Shown: positions 26,762-36,246, numbered from the stretch's first letter. The stretch is 64,000 nt of DNA from Qaidamihabitans albus (GCF_016464705.1 NZ_JAEHOB010000002.1:186001-250000); one strand, 5' to 3'. Numbers and translations: made by a program. Notes: generated by a model from the letters alone, not told the origin.

Positions 26762-26793
26762 AAGGGGCGCCCGCCGGACGGCGGGCGCCCCTT
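26762..26793 (+). terminator. Terminator after dlaT
   Basis: A perfect 14-bp GC-rich stem (26762-26775 with 26780-26793) and a GGAC loop, 16 bp past the dlaT stop. It separates lpd-dlaT from the epimerase gene on the same strand. Confidence 0.82.
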
Positions 26794-26813
26794 CGCGCAC
26801 ATAGAGTGTCGCC

Positions 26814-27698
26814 ATGCGGGTCCTCATCGCCGGCTCCAGCGGTCTCATCGGCAATGCGCTCGTGTCCGGGCTGCGGGAGTCGGGCCACGAGGTGCGCCGC
26901 CTGGTGCGCCGGGCACCGCGCGGGGGTGACGAGCGCGGCTGGGACCCGCCGGCCGGCCGGATCGACGACGGCGCGTTCGACGGCGTGGACGCGGTCGTCA
27001 ACCTGTGCGGCGCGGCACTGGCGTCAGGGCGCTGGAGCGGTGCCCGCAAACAGGTGCTCACCGACAGCAGGCTGGAGCCCACGGAAGTGCTCGCCGAGGC
27101 GGCCGCCGAGCACGGCGTGCCGGTGTTCCTGAGCGCGTCGGGCATCAACTACTACGGCGACACCGGCGACCGCGAGGTCGACGAGTCCGCCCCGGCCGGC
27201 GAGGGCTTCCTCGCCGAGCTGTGCGTCGCGTGGGAGGAGGCCGCCACCTCCGCGGCGCGGGGCGGCGCGCGTGTGGTGCTGCTGCGGACCGCACCCGTCC
27301 TCTCCGGCAGGGGCGGCCTGCTCGGGCCGCTCAAACCGCTGTTCCGGCTCGGCCTCGGCGGCAGGCTCGGCGACGGCAGGCAGTACTTCCCGTGGATCAG
27401 CCTGCCCGACCAGGTGGCCGCCATCCGGTTCGCGCTGGAGCACGAAGCGGTCTCCGGGCCGGTCAATCTCGCGACGCCGAACCCGGTCACCAACGCGGAG
27501 TTCACCCGTGCGCTGGGACGGGCCCTGCACCGGCCGGCCCCGTGGTGGGTGCCGGGCCCTGCGCTGCGGGTGGTGCTCGGCGAGGCGGCCGAGGAGATGA
27601 TCCTGAGCGGACCGAGGGCGGTTCCGCGCGCGCTGCCGGGCGCCGGGTTCACCTTCGCCCACACCGACCTCGACAAGGCGCTGGCCGCGGTGCTGTGA
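26814..27698 (+). CDS. TIGR01777-type NAD-dependent epimerase family protein (SDR39U1/YfcH-like)
   Basis: A 294-residue extended-SDR protein. The dinucleotide loop is IAGSSGLIGNAL. The N-terminal WDPPAGRIDDGAFDGVDAVV and SASGINYYGDTGDREVDE (Tyr of the active site) are hallmarks of this family, and the C-terminal DUF1731 part has VLGEAAEEMILSGPRAVP. Orthologue of Rv2216, always near lipB in actinobacteria. Some annotations call it a cell-division inhibitor, on weak grounds; the substrate is unknown. It overlaps the PAP2 gene by 4 bp. Confidence 0.88.
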   Translation: MRVLIAGSSGLIGNALVSGLRESGHEVRRLVRRAPRGGDERGWDPPAGRIDDGAFDGVDAVVNLCGAALASGRWSGARKQVLTDSRLEPTEVLAEAAAEHGVPVFLSASGINYYGDTGDREVDESAPAGEGFLAELCVAWEEAATSAARGGARVVLLRTAPVLSGRGGLLGPLKPLFRLGLGGRLGDGRQYFPWISLPDQVAAIRFALEHEAVSGPVNLATPNPVTNAEFTRALGRALHRPAPWWVPGPALRVVLGEAAEEMILSGPRAVPRALPGAGFTFAHTDLDKALAAVL

Positions 27699-28330
27699 AG
27701 CGGTACGTGCTGCTCGGCGGGCTGCTGCTCAGCGCGTTCGTCGCACTCGGCCTGGTCGTGCACGGTGCGCCCGCCCGGCCGGATGCCGCGGTCGCCGGCA
27801 CGCTGGAGGACCGCTGGCGAGGCCCATTGGGCGATGTCGCCGCGGGGGTGAGCGCCGTGCTCGGGCCGGTACTGCCGGTACTGCTCGGGGTGAGCCTGCT
27901 GGTGGTGGCCTGGCTACTGTGGCGGCGCGCCGCGCGGGCCAGGGCGGGCCTGCTGCTGCGGCTGCTGCTCCTGCTGGCGCTGTGCCGGAGCACCAGCTTC
28001 ACGTTCAAGCCGCTGTTCGAACGGGAGCGGCCCCGCGAGTACGTGGACTTCGCCTACCCGAGCGGGCATGTGGTGTCCGTGGCGAGCACCGGGTTCGTCG
28101 TGGTCGTGCTGTGCCTGTGGCTGGCCCGCCGGCTCGTCCGGCGGGCCGCATGGGCCGCGTGCGTGGCGACGGCCCTGTGCGCCGTCAGCCGGATGGCGCT
28201 GGGGGTGCACTGGCTGACGGACACGGTCGGCGCGGTGCTCGCCGTCGGTGGCGTCGGCCTGCTCGCCGGCGCCGCGCTGCGGCTACTGCCCGCGCCGGAT
28301 CCGGTTCCGGCCGGTCGCCGCGCGGCGTAA
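27695..28330 (+). CDS. PAP2-family membrane phosphatase
   Basis: A 211-residue integral membrane phosphatase with about six helices. The three PAP2 motifs are [23 protein letters not shown] and [18 protein letters not shown]; the catalytic His is in motif 3 and the PSGH His assists. It probably acts on lipid or polyprenyl phosphates at the outer face. The GTG start overlaps the epimerase stop (GTGA), suggesting coupled translation. The Leu/Arg-rich loop [18 protein letters not shown] is unusual but within membrane-protein norms. Confidence 0.87.
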   Translation: MKRYVLLGGLLLSAFVALGLVVHGAPARPDAAVAGTLEDRWRGPLGDVAAGVSAVLGPVLPVLLGVSLLVVAWLLWRRAARARAGLLLRLLLLLALCRSTSFTFKPLFERERPREYVDFAYPSGHVVSVASTGFVVVVLCLWLARRLVRRAAWAACVATALCAVSRMALGVHWLTDTVGAVLAVGGVGLLAGAALRLLPAPDPVPAGRRAA

Positions 28331-28340
28331 CCTCGGGGAC

Positions 28341-29081
28341 GTGACTGCGACCGCTTCCTGCCGTGCCACCGCCGATCCCGTCGATGTCCGCGAGATCGGG
28401 GTCATCGACTACCTCGAAGCATGGGACCTGCAACGCCGCTACGTCGACGCCCGCGCGGACGGCCACGGGCCGGACACCATGCTGCTGCTGGAACACCCTT
28501 CCGTGTACACGGCGGGCAAGCGCACCGAGCCGGGTGACCGGCCGGCCGACGGCACCCCGGTGATCGACGTGGACCGCGGCGGCAAGATCACCTGGCACGG
28601 GCCCGGCCAGCTGGTCGGCTACCCGATCGTGAAGCTCGGCGACCCGATCGACGTGGTGCAGTACGTGCGGCGGCTGGAGGAGGCGCTGATCAGCGTGTGC
28701 GGGCGGCTGGGCGTGCACACCGGGCGCGTCGAGGGCCGCAGCGGCGTCTGGCTGCCCGCCGACGACCGCGGCCCGGAGCGCAAGATCGCCGCGATCGGCA
28801 TCCGCGTGCAGCGGGGGGTCACCATGCACGGCTTCGAGCTCAACTGCGACGCCGACCTCACGGCGTTCGACAAGATCGTGCCGTGCGGGATCCGGGACGC
28901 GGGGGTGACGTCGCTGGCGGCCGAGCTCGGTCGCGACGTCACGGTGGCCGACGTGCTGCCGCTCGCCCGCGACGCCGTGCTGGCCGCGCTGGACGGCGAG
29001 CTGCCGGTGACCGAGGACCGCTGGCTACCCCGCCCGGAGCAGCCCGCCGCCCCCGGTGTCACCTTCGCCCTCCAGACCTGA
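28341..29081 (+). CDS. lipB: Lipoyl(octanoyl) transferase
   Basis: Transfers octanoate from acyl-ACP to lipoyl domains, the first step of lipoate assembly. The 246-residue protein has the family signature [18 protein letters not shown], catalytic Lys in [10 protein letters not shown] and catalytic Cys in [14 protein letters not shown], plus [11 protein letters not shown]. The GTG at 28341 has GGGGAC upstream. Orthologue of Rv2217. Targets in the window are the E2 proteins at 8.2 and 24.8 kb; the acpP at 59.5 kb supplies octanoyl-ACP. lipA follows after an inserted four-gene segment. Confidence 0.95.
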   Translation: MTATASCRATADPVDVREIGVIDYLEAWDLQRRYVDARADGHGPDTMLLLEHPSVYTAGKRTEPGDRPADGTPVIDVDRGGKITWHGPGQLVGYPIVKLGDPIDVVQYVRRLEEALISVCGRLGVHTGRVEGRSGVWLPADDRGPERKIAAIGIRVQRGVTMHGFELNCDADLTAFDKIVPCGIRDAGVTSLAAELGRDVTVADVLPLARDAVLAALDGELPVTEDRWLPRPEQPAAPGVTFALQT

Positions 29082-29096
29082 CCTCGCTTCTCGCGG

Positions 29097-30032
29097 CTAG
29101 CGGAGGTGGGGGGCGACCTCGGCGGCGATGAGGTCGAGGTGGTCGAGGTCGGCCAGGTCGAGGACCTGCAGGTACAGGCGTGAGATACCGGTCTTCTCGC
29201 GCCATCGGCCGATCTTGTCGACAGCCTCCGCGGGGGTGCCCGCGATGCCGTTCTCCCGCAGTTCCGCCACGTCCCGCCCGATCGCGGCCGCCCGCCGGGC
29301 CAGCTCCGGCTCGTCCCGGCCGATGGCCACCACCTGCGCGGCCGAGCGGGTGATCTCGTCCGGGTTCCGCCCGGCCGCCCTTGCGGCGTCGGCGACCCGC
29401 TCGTACTGGGCGAGCGCGGTGTCCATGTCGTTGAACGGCACGTTGATCTCGTCGGCGAACCGCGCGGTGAGCTCCGGCGTGCGCTTCCTGCCCGTGCCCC
29501 CGATGATCACCGGCGGCCGCGGCCGCTGCGCGGGCTTCGGCAGCCCGGGCGCCTCGGCCAGCCGGTAGTGCTCGCCGTCGAAGGAGAACGCCTGCCCCTC
29601 CGGCGTTGCCCACAGCCCGGTGATGATCTCCAGCTGCTCGGTGAAGAGGTCGAAGCGCTCGCGCAGCTCGGGCATCGGCAGGCCGTAGGCGGTGTGCTCG
29701 TCGGCGAACCAGCCCGTGCCGAGGCCGAACTCGATCCGGCCGCCGGACATCTGGTCCACCTGAGCCACGGAGATGGCCAGCACCGAAGGGTGCCGGAAGG
29801 TCGCAGCCGTCACGAGCGTGCCGAGCCGGATCCGCGAGGTCTCCCTGGCGAGGCCCGCCAGCGTGATCCAGGCATCGGTCGGGCCCGGCAGGCCCGTCAC
29901 CGATCCCATCTTCAGGAAGTGGTCGGAGCGGAAGAACGCGTCGAAGCCGGCGTCCTCGGTGGCCTTCGCCACCCGCAGCAGGTCGTCGTAGCCCGCCCCT
30001 TGCTGGGGCTCGGTGAAGATCCTCAGTTCCAC
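29097..30032 (-). CDS. LLM-class F420-dependent oxidoreductase
   Basis: A 311-residue luciferase-like TIM-barrel enzyme that probably uses F420. The N-terminus MELRIFTEPQQGAGYDDLLRV and FDAFFRSDHFLKMG are typical of the TIGR03560 subgroup, with later GLGTGWFADEHTAYGLPMPE and PVIIGGTGRKRTPEL. The substrate is unknown. It ends 15 bp from lipB (convergent) and follows the TetR gene by 9 bp in one operon, so TetR probably controls it. Confidence 0.88.
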   Translation of the reverse strand: MELRIFTEPQQGAGYDDLLRVAKATEDAGFDAFFRSDHFLKMGSVTGLPGPTDAWITLAGLARETSRIRLGTLVTAATFRHPSVLAISVAQVDQMSGGRIEFGLGTGWFADEHTAYGLPMPELRERFDLFTEQLEIITGLWATPEGQAFSFDGEHYRLAEAPGLPKPAQRPRPPVIIGGTGRKRTPELTARFADEINVPFNDMDTALAQYERVADAARAAGRNPDEITRSAAQVVAIGRDEPELARRAAAIGRDVAELRENGIAGTPAEAVDKIGRWREKTGISRLYLQVLDLADLDHLDLIAAEVAPHLR

Positions 30033-30041
30033 GCCGGCAGC

Positions 30042-30632
30042 CTACCGGCGGCGCACCTGGTGCAGCAGGTGCACGATGACCTCCTCGATCTGCGCGCCCA
30101 CCTTCTCCGGCTCGGACGAGCTGGCGATCTCGGTGGCCGCGCTGGAGAGCGCGCCGAACAGCAGCCGGGAGGTGACCTCGACCGGCACGCTGTCCACCTC
30201 GCCCGCGTCGATCAGGTCCTGCAGGCTCGACCGGATCAGCCCGAAGCTGTACCTGTCCTCCGCCTCCCGCCACCGTTGCCAGCCCATCACGACGGGCGCC
30301 TCGTGCACGGCAATCCGCTGATAAGCGGGATCCAGACAGCTGGAGATGAATTCCCGCAGTCCCCGCAATGCGCGATCCCAGGGTGGTTCATCCCCGCGCA
30401 GGATCTTGTCCAGGCGACCGTAAACCCGGCTTTCCACCGCGTCGAACGCCGCCTCGAACAGCGCCTGCTTGCCGCTGAAGTGGTGATAGAGCGCACCTTT
30501 TGTGACTCTTGCTCGCCTGGCAATCTCGTCGAGGGAAGTGCCGGCGTAGCCACGTTTGGTGAACAGCTTGACAGCGCTGTCGACCAAGGCGGAACGCGTG
30601 GACTCGGAATAGTCCTCTCGCCTGGACCTCAT
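30042..30632 (-). CDS. TetR-family transcriptional regulator
   Basis: A 196-residue repressor. The N-terminal helix-turn-helix reads SALVDSAVKLFTKRGYAGTS and ARRARVTKGALYHHFSGK (about residues 12-57). The C-terminal ligand domain ends SEPEKVGAQIEEVIVHLLHQ. The ATG at 30632 fits the family length. It precedes the LLM oxidoreductase in the same operon and is divergent from a conserved hypothetical; three 15-bp boxes lie in the shared promoter region. Confidence 0.9.
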   Translation of the reverse strand: MRSRREDYSESTRSALVDSAVKLFTKRGYAGTSLDEIARRARVTKGALYHHFSGKQALFEAAFDAVESRVYGRLDKILRGDEPPWDRALRGLREFISSCLDPAYQRIAVHEAPVVMGWQRWREAEDRYSFGLIRSSLQDLIDAGEVDSVPVEVTSRLLFGALSSAATEIASSSEPEKVGAQIEEVIVHLLHQVRRR

Positions 30633-30670
30633 TGTCACCACCCTCACAACTCTACGCCGTTTGCACCGGC

Positions 30671-30734
30671 CATACCGGTGGTATGTTTGGCGTGTCAGGT
30701 CCGTACCGGGAGTATGCCGCAAACCGTTGGTATG
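30671..30734. promoter_or_regulatory. Three TetR-type operator boxes
   Basis: CATACCGGTGGTATG (30671-30685, perfect 15-bp palindrome about one centre base), CGTACCGGGAGTATG (30702-30716) and CAAACCGTTGGTATG (30720-30734) share ACCG and GTATG halves. Spacing is 31 and 18 bp centre to centre. All lie between tetR and the divergent gene at 30762. Confidence 0.72.
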
Positions 30735-30761
30735 ACCCGGGTCACGGAAGGGGATCAGGCC

Positions 30762-31304
30762 ATGAGCTGGAACGACTACTATCAGCGGCGCGACATCATC
30801 GAAGCCGTACTGCGGCAGGCGCGGCGCGCACCCGGCGCCCCACTGCCGTTCGCCGAGGTCGAGGGGGCCGAACGGGCCTTCGGCACCGAGGAGAACCTGC
30901 TGCGCGCACTGCACTACAAGTGGACCCAGGTGCTCGGCGGGTACCTGCGCGCCGAGGTCGCGGGCCCGGAGGACGCCGACGACGTGCCGGGCGGCGGGGA
31001 GAGCGACCACGTCGACGCGGTGGCCCGGGCATGGCACGGCGCCGTCCGCGACCACCCGACGCTGCACGCCGTGCTCGAGGCGCACCTGCCGCACCACCCG
31101 GCACTGCGGCCGATGCACGATGCGGAGCTGCGGATGCTCGCCGTCACGGCGGGCCTCGCCGAGCCGAACGAGCCGCGCGACGAGGTGACCAGGATCGGCG
31201 AGGCGTTCGAGGCACTGCTGCGCAACCAGACCGCCCGGCACGCCCCGGACAGGCGGGCGAACCCGGTCGGGCAGCTGCTGCGGCGGCTGGCGCCGACGGG
31301 CTGA
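30762..31304 (+). CDS. Conserved hypothetical protein, TetR-linked
   Basis: A 180-residue soluble protein starting MSWNDYYQRRDIIEAVLRQA, with an acidic middle (AGPEDADDVPGGGESDHVD), LHAVLEAHLPHHPALRPMHDAEL and a basic C-terminus (PVGQLLRRLAPTG). No membrane segment or known motif was seen. The ATG at 30762 follows GGAAGGGG by eight bases; an ATG at 30732 would lie in the third operator box. It is divergent from tetR and is likely under its control. Confidence 0.65.
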   Translation: MSWNDYYQRRDIIEAVLRQARRAPGAPLPFAEVEGAERAFGTEENLLRALHYKWTQVLGGYLRAEVAGPEDADDVPGGGESDHVDAVARAWHGAVRDHPTLHAVLEAHLPHHPALRPMHDAELRMLAVTAGLAEPNEPRDEVTRIGEAFEALLRNQTARHAPDRRANPVGQLLRRLAPTG

Positions 31305-31344
31305 GCCACTGGCACCGGCCACACACGTGTAGTTAGCTGACGGC

Positions 31345-32301
31345 ATGGCTGCGCGCACAGGTAACTGGACCGAGAGCGACATCGCCGACCAGACGCGCCG
31401 CACGGTGCTGGTCACGGGCGCGAACTCCGGACTGGGCCTGCGCACCGCGCGGGTGCTGGCGGAGAAGGGCGCCAGGGTGCTGCTGGCCTGCCGGTCGGCC
31501 GAACGGGGCGAGCGGGCCCTGCGCGAGGTCGCCGAACGGGCGGGAACCCGGCCCGAGCTCGTCCGGCTCGACCTCGCCGACCTGGCGTCGGTGCTCGACG
31601 CGGCAAGCAGGGTGCGCGAGCTCACCGGCGACTCACTCGACATCCTGGTCAACAACGCCGGGCTCATGGGCACACCGAAGGGCACCACGAAGGACGGCTT
31701 CGAGACCCAGTTCGGCACCAACCATCTCGGGCACGCCGCGCTGACCTGGCTGCTCATGTCCGCTCTGCGAGGCGGCAGCGGTGCCCGCGTCGTCACCGTG
31801 TCGAGCATGGCCGCCCGCGCGGGCAGGCTCGACCCGGACGACCCGAACTTCGAACGCCGTCCCTACAACCCCGTCGCGGCGTACGGCCAGTCCAAGCTGG
31901 CCAACCAGGTGTTCGCCCTCGAACTGGACCGGCGGCTGCGGGCCGCGCACGAGCCGCTGATCAGCGTCGCCGCCCATCCCGGCTACACCGAGTCCGGGCT
32001 GGCCGCGGCCATGGCGCGCTCGTACGGCAATCCGCTACTGCGGGGCGCGATGATCGCGGGCACCCGGATGGGCGAGCTGCTGTTCGCCCAGAGCACCCGG
32101 ATGGGCACCCTGCCCCAGCTCTTCGCCGCCACCGCGCCCGGCGTCGGTGGTGGCGACTACATCGGGCCGGGCGCGTTCGGCGGTGCGCGCGGTCACCCGG
32201 TCGTCACCCGGCCGCTGCCGCCGGCGCTGGACGCCGAGCTCGGCGCCCGCCTGTGGGAGCTGACCGCGAAGTTGACCGGGATCACCCCCAATCCCGCGTA
32301 G
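31345..32301 (+). CDS. SDR-family oxidoreductase (retinol-dehydrogenase-like)
   Basis: A 318-residue classical SDR. The cofactor loop is [16 protein letters not shown] with LACRSAERG, suggesting NADP preference. NNAG is in [12 protein letters not shown], the catalytic Ser follows VVTVSSMAA, and the active pair is YGQSK. The C-terminal extension is longer than in a minimal SDR ([20 protein letters not shown]). Close relatives are annotated as retinol- or protochlorophyllide-reductase-like without known substrates. It sits between the TetR-linked gene and lipA. Confidence 0.88.
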   Translation: MAARTGNWTESDIADQTRRTVLVTGANSGLGLRTARVLAEKGARVLLACRSAERGERALREVAERAGTRPELVRLDLADLASVLDAASRVRELTGDSLDILVNNAGLMGTPKGTTKDGFETQFGTNHLGHAALTWLLMSALRGGSGARVVTVSSMAARAGRLDPDDPNFERRPYNPVAAYGQSKLANQVFALELDRRLRAAHEPLISVAAHPGYTESGLAAAMARSYGNPLLRGAMIAGTRMGELLFAQSTRMGTLPQLFAATAPGVGGGDYIGPGAFGGARGHPVVTRPLPPALDAELGARLWELTAKLTGITPNPA

Positions 32302-32338
32302 TGTCGTTCCGCGAGCGCCCGGGCGTAGGCTGGGGCCC

Positions 32339-33346
32339 GTGACTGTTGCGCCTGATGGTCGGAAGCTGCTGCGGCTCGAGGTCCGCAACAGCGAGACACC
32401 GATCGAGAAGAAGCCGTCGTGGATCAAGACGCGCGCGCGCATGGGCCCCGAGTTCACCGAGCTCAAGGGACTGGTGCGGCGCGAGGGTCTGCACACCGTG
32501 TGCGAGGAGGCCGGCTGTCCCAACATCTACGAATGCTGGGAGGACCGGGAGGCGACCTTCCTCATCGGTGGCGACCAATGCACCCGGCGCTGCGACTTCT
32601 GCCAGATCGACACCGGCAAGCCGGCCGCGCTCGACACCAGTGAGCCGCGCAAGGTCGCCGAGAGCGTGCAGGCGATGGGGCTGCGCTACTCGACCGTCAC
32701 CGGTGTCGCGCGCGACGACCTCGACGACGGTGGCGCGTGGCTCTACGCCGAGACCGTCCGCCAGATCCACGCGCTGAACCCGGGCACCGGCGTGGAGCTG
32801 CTGATCCCGGACTTCAACGCCGACCCGGCCCAGCTCGCCGAGGTGTTCGGCGCCCGCCCGGAGGTACTGGCGCACAACGTCGAGACGGTGCCCCGGATCT
32901 TCAAGCGGATCCGGCCCGGTTTCCGCTACCAGCGCTCGCTGGACGTGCTCACCCGCGCCCGCGAGGCCGGGCTGGTGACCAAGTCGAACCTGATCCTCGG
33001 CATGGGCGAGACGCCGGACGAGGTCGAGCCCGCGATGCGCGACCTGGTCGAGGCGGGCTGCGAGATCCTGACCATCACGCAGTACCTGCGCCCCTCGGTG
33101 CGGCACCACCCGGTGGACCGGTGGGTCAAGCCCGAGGAGTTCGTCGAGCATTCCCAGGCCGCGGAGGCACTCGGGTTCGCCGGGGTGATGGCCGGGCCGC
33201 TGGTCCGCTCCTCCTACCGCGCAGGCAAGCTCTTCGCCCAGACCAAGGCGCACCGTGGCGAGCCGCTGCCGGAGAACCTCTCCCACCTCGCCGCCGCGGC
33301 GCCGGCCGCACAGGAGGCCAGCAGCGTGCTCGCCCGGCAGGCGTGA
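32339..33346 (+). CDS. lipA: Lipoyl synthase (radical SAM)
   Basis: Inserts two sulfurs into octanoyl-E2 to make lipoyl cofactor. The 335-residue protein has both 4Fe-4S sites: the auxiliary [12 protein letters not shown] near residues 57-68 and the radical-SAM CTRRCDFC near 81-88. [14 protein letters not shown] and the C-terminal Arg-Ser-Ser-Tyr RSSYRAG (Ser auxiliary-cluster ligand) are present. The start is GTG at 32339. Orthologue of Rv2218. It completes the lipoate pathway with lipB. ErpA at 4.7 kb may load its clusters. Confidence 0.96.
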   Translation: MTVAPDGRKLLRLEVRNSETPIEKKPSWIKTRARMGPEFTELKGLVRREGLHTVCEEAGCPNIYECWEDREATFLIGGDQCTRRCDFCQIDTGKPAALDTSEPRKVAESVQAMGLRYSTVTGVARDDLDDGGAWLYAETVRQIHALNPGTGVELLIPDFNADPAQLAEVFGARPEVLAHNVETVPRIFKRIRPGFRYQRSLDVLTRAREAGLVTKSNLILGMGETPDEVEPAMRDLVEAGCEILTITQYLRPSVRHHPVDRWVKPEEFVEHSQAAEALGFAGVMAGPLVRSSYRAGKLFAQTKAHRGEPLPENLSHLAAAAPAAQEASSVLARQA

Positions 33347-33363
33347 GCGCCGCGGCGACGAAA

Positions 33364-33382
33364 GTCAGGGGTGAGCCCTGAC
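33364..33382 (+). terminator. Small hairpin after lipA
   Basis: GTCAGGG-GTGAG-CCCTGAC, 18 bp past the lipA stop; a 7-bp stem, so a weak terminator candidate. Confidence 0.45.
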
Positions 33383-33475
33383 GTCCGGGCGGTGCGCGGC
33401 CGCTAGTGTCCGTCGTAGCGTGGTCTTCGGCGTGGTCCGGTTCGGCCACGGGGGACGAGGAGCAAGGGGACGCTC

Positions 33476-34141
33476 GTGGCACTGGTGACGGATGTGCTCG
33501 ACTGGTTGCAGAGCCTGCCGCAGCCCGCGCTTGTGGGCGCGACCGGCACGTTGGTGCTGCTCGAATGCACCATCGGGCTCGGGTTCATCGCGCCGGGCGA
33601 GTCGGGTCTGCTGATCGCCGCGACCACCGCCACCAGCGTGCCGCGGTTCCTCGTGCTGTGGGCGGTGGTCACCGTCTGCGCGGGGGTCGGTGACTCGATC
33701 GGGTACGCGATCGGCAGGAGGTTCGGCCCGCGCCTGCGCGAGACCCGGCTGATCCAGCGCTACGGCACCGACGCCTGGGACAAGGCGACGGGCATCCTGC
33801 GCCGGCGAGGCGCGTGGGCGGTGTTCTTCGCCCGGTTCCTGCCGGTGGTGCGGACACTAACCCCGGCGGCCGCGGGCACGTCCGGGCTGCCCTACCGCAA
33901 GTTCCTGCCCGCGGTGGTGGCCGGGGCGGCGAGCTGGTCGCTGCTGCACATCAGCATCGGTGCCGCGCTCGGCGAGGCCGCCCGGCGTGTCGAGGGTGTC
34001 CTGAACACCGGCGGCATGATCGTGGTCGGGCTGCTCGCCGCGGTCGCCGTCTACCTCCTGGTCCGCTACAAGCGCAAGAAGACGCTCGGCCGGGGCGACG
34101 ACGAGGAGGCCGGGTCCGAACCCCTCACCCCGCACGGCTGA
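33476..34141 (+). CDS. DedA-family membrane protein
   Basis: A 221-residue DedA/VTT protein. Family elements are FIAPGESGLLIAAT near residue 38, GVGDSIGYAIGRRFGP, and FFARFLPVVRTLTPAAAGTSGLPYRKF, containing the conserved Arg and Pro residues. It has about five membrane helices and a basic-then-acidic C-terminal tail (KRKKTLGRGDDEEAG). DedA proteins move polyprenyl phosphates or phospholipids across membranes in characterised cases. The GTG at 33476 follows GAGGAG. It is convergent with a 644-residue acyl-CoA dehydrogenase across a palindromic repeat. Confidence 0.9.
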   Translation: MALVTDVLDWLQSLPQPALVGATGTLVLLECTIGLGFIAPGESGLLIAATTATSVPRFLVLWAVVTVCAGVGDSIGYAIGRRFGPRLRETRLIQRYGTDAWDKATGILRRRGAWAVFFARFLPVVRTLTPAAAGTSGLPYRKFLPAVVAGAASWSLLHISIGAALGEAARRVEGVLNTGGMIVVGLLAAVAVYLLVRYKRKKTLGRGDDEEAGSEPLTPHG

Positions 34142-34143
34142 CG

Positions 34144-34189
34144 CTCGTGAGTGCGTACCCGAGTTCTGACTCGGCTACGCACTCACGAG
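34144..34189. repeat. Palindromic intergenic element, copy 4
   Basis: Outer arms CTCGTGAGTGCGTA and their complement, with a GAGTT-CTG-ACTC centre that differs from the AG centre of other copies. It lies between the convergent DedA and acyl-CoA dehydrogenase genes. Confidence 0.85.
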
Positions 34190-34208
34190 GTCTGACCTGC
34201 GGTTTCCG

Positions 34209-36143
34209 CTACTTCGTGGACGGCAGGTAGCGGCGGGCGACGTTCTCGACGTCCGAGGCGCCCTCGCGCCAGTCCCCGATCCACGGGCCGGTGCCCTCGC
34301 TCGGATCGAGGATGCCCTGCTCCAGCCAGGTGTAGCGGCCGTCGAGCGCGCGGCCGGCGACCTTGCGGTCGACGTCGTCGGTGTTGTTCCACAGCGCCTC
34401 GAACAGCGCCTCCACCCGCAGCCGCGACTGGCGGCAGAACGCGTCGGCGAGCTCGTAGGCCGCCTCCCCTTCCCTGGCGTCGTCGCCGCGCTGCATCTCG
34501 GCGCGCACACAGCTCGCCGACATCGCGAACAGCTCCGCACCGATGTCCACGATCCTCGACAGGAAGCCCTGCCGCCGTTCGAGACCGGCCTGCCAGCGGG
34601 CCATCCCGTAGAACGTGGAGCGAGCCAGCTTGCGCGCGGCGCGCTCGACGTAGCGCAGGTGCGTGCCGAGCGGCCCGAACTCGCGGTAGTTCGTGGGCAC
34701 CTGGCCCTTGCCGGTGACGAGCTGCGGCAGCCACTTCGCGTAGAACCCGCTGGCCTTGACCGCCGCCCGTGCCTTGCTCCGGACGTCGGCCTCGGTGTCG
34801 GCGAGCTCACCGGCGGCCGACAGATGCGCGTCCACGGCCTCCCGGGCGATGAGCAGGTGCATGATCTCGGTGGAGCCCTCGAAGATCCGGTTGATCCGCA
34901 GGTCCCGGACCACCTGCTCGGCGGGCACGGCCCGTTCCCCGCGCGCGGCGAGCGACGCCGCCGTCTCGTACCCACGGCCGCCGCGGATCTGCAGCAGCTC
35001 GTCCGCGACGAGAGAGGACATCTCGCTGGCCCACAGCTTCGCGAGCGCGGCCTCGATCCGGATGTCGTTGCGCCCCTGGTCGGCCATGTGCCCGGAAAGC
35101 TCAACCACGCTCTCCAGTGCGTACGCCGTGGCCGCGATGAACGAGATCTTGTTCGACACCGCCTCGTGCCGCCCGACGGGCCTGCCCCACTGGACCCGCT
35201 CGGCGGACCACTCCCTGGCGATCTTCAGGCACCACTTGGCGGCCCCCGCGCACGCGGCGGGCACCGAGAGGCGGCCGGTGTTCAGCGTGGCGAGCGCGAT
35301 CCTGAGGCCCTTGCCCTCGCCGCCGACGACGTTCTCCTTGGGCACCCGCACCTTGTGGAACCGCGTCACGCCGTTCTCGATGCCGCGCAGGCCCATGAAC
35401 TCGTTGCGCCGCTCGACGGTGATGCCCGGCGAGTCGGCCTCGACCACGAACGCGGTGACGCCGCCACGGTGGTCCTCGCTCTTCGGCACCCGGGCCATCA
35501 CGACGAGCAGTTCGGCGACGACACCGTTGGTGGTCCACAGCTTCACGCCGTCCAGCTCGTACGCCCCGCCGTCCTCGGTCGGCACGGCGGTGCTCGCCAG
35601 CCGCGCGGGATCGGAGCCGACGTCGGGCTCGGTGAGCAGGAAAGCCGACACCGCGCCCTTCGCGCAGCGCGGCAGGAACCTCGCCTTCTGCTCCGGCGTG
35701 CCGGCCAGTTTCAGCGGCTCGGGAACCCCGATCGACTGGTGCGCCGACAGCAGCACGCTCAGCGTCGAGTGCACCGAGCCGACCAGCATCAGCGCCTGGT
35801 TGTACGCGACCTGCGTGAGCCCCAGCCCGCCGTACTCCTCGGGGATCTTGATGCCGAAGCAGCCCAGCTCAGCGAGCCCCTTCACGTAGGAGTCCGGGAT
35901 GCGTGCCTCGCGCTCGATCACGGCCGGGTCGAGGGTCTCGCAGTACTCCCGCAGCCGTGTGAGGAACTTCTCGGCCCTGCCCGAGTCCTCGGCGGTCGAG
36001 CGGGGATGGGGATGCACCAGATCCATCCGGAAGCGGCCGAGGTAGAGCTCCTTGGCGAACGAGGGCTTCTGCCAGCCGCTCTCCCTCGCCTCCTCGGCGA
36101 CCGCCCTGGCTTCCTTCTCCGTTACCTGCGGTTGGTCCGCCAT
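34209..36143 (-). CDS. Acyl-CoA dehydrogenase, long form
   Basis: A 644-residue FAD enzyme of fatty-acid oxidation. The ACAD core covers about residues 60-420: FLLTEPDVGSDPARLAST, VKLWTTNGVVAELLVVMARV, FMGLRGIENG and RIFEGSTEIMHLLIAREAV. The extra C-terminal domain (about 430-644) is helical and ends ENVARRYLPS, like ACAD9/VLCAD-sized members. The N-terminal extension has SGWQKPSFAKELYLGRF. The substrate range is unknown. It is transcribed alone, divergent from the sirtuin gene. Confidence 0.9.
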   Translation of the reverse strand: MADQPQVTEKEARAVAEEARESGWQKPSFAKELYLGRFRMDLVHPHPRSTAEDSGRAEKFLTRLREYCETLDPAVIEREARIPDSYVKGLAELGCFGIKIPEEYGGLGLTQVAYNQALMLVGSVHSTLSVLLSAHQSIGVPEPLKLAGTPEQKARFLPRCAKGAVSAFLLTEPDVGSDPARLASTAVPTEDGGAYELDGVKLWTTNGVVAELLVVMARVPKSEDHRGGVTAFVVEADSPGITVERRNEFMGLRGIENGVTRFHKVRVPKENVVGGEGKGLRIALATLNTGRLSVPAACAGAAKWCLKIAREWSAERVQWGRPVGRHEAVSNKISFIAATAYALESVVELSGHMADQGRNDIRIEAALAKLWASEMSSLVADELLQIRGGRGYETAASLAARGERAVPAEQVVRDLRINRIFEGSTEIMHLLIAREAVDAHLSAAGELADTEADVRSKARAAVKASGFYAKWLPQLVTGKGQVPTNYREFGPLGTHLRYVERAARKLARSTFYGMARWQAGLERRQGFLSRIVDIGAELFAMSASCVRAEMQRGDDAREGEAAYELADAFCRQSRLRVEALFEALWNNTDDVDRKVAGRALDGRYTWLEQGILDPSEGTGPWIGDWREGASDVENVARRYLPSTK

Positions 36144-36246
36144 CGGACTCCTCCTCGAGTCGGCTCGGCTTCACACGGCCATGTGACCAGTGTTACTCAA
36201 CGGTAGGGGATCCGAAACCCATCGCGGTCCGCTGCATCATGGAGGC

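Noticed and set aside
23396-27148. A 1250-codon minus-strand frame opposite lpd and dlaT
   Set aside because: Antisense artefact; the Leu/Arg repeats are the complement of the Gln/Pro linkers.
30042-31808. Long minus-strand frame extending the TetR protein upstream
   Set aside because: It runs through the operator boxes and a plus-strand gene; the helix-turn-helix starts about 12 residues after the ATG at 30632, as expected for TetR.
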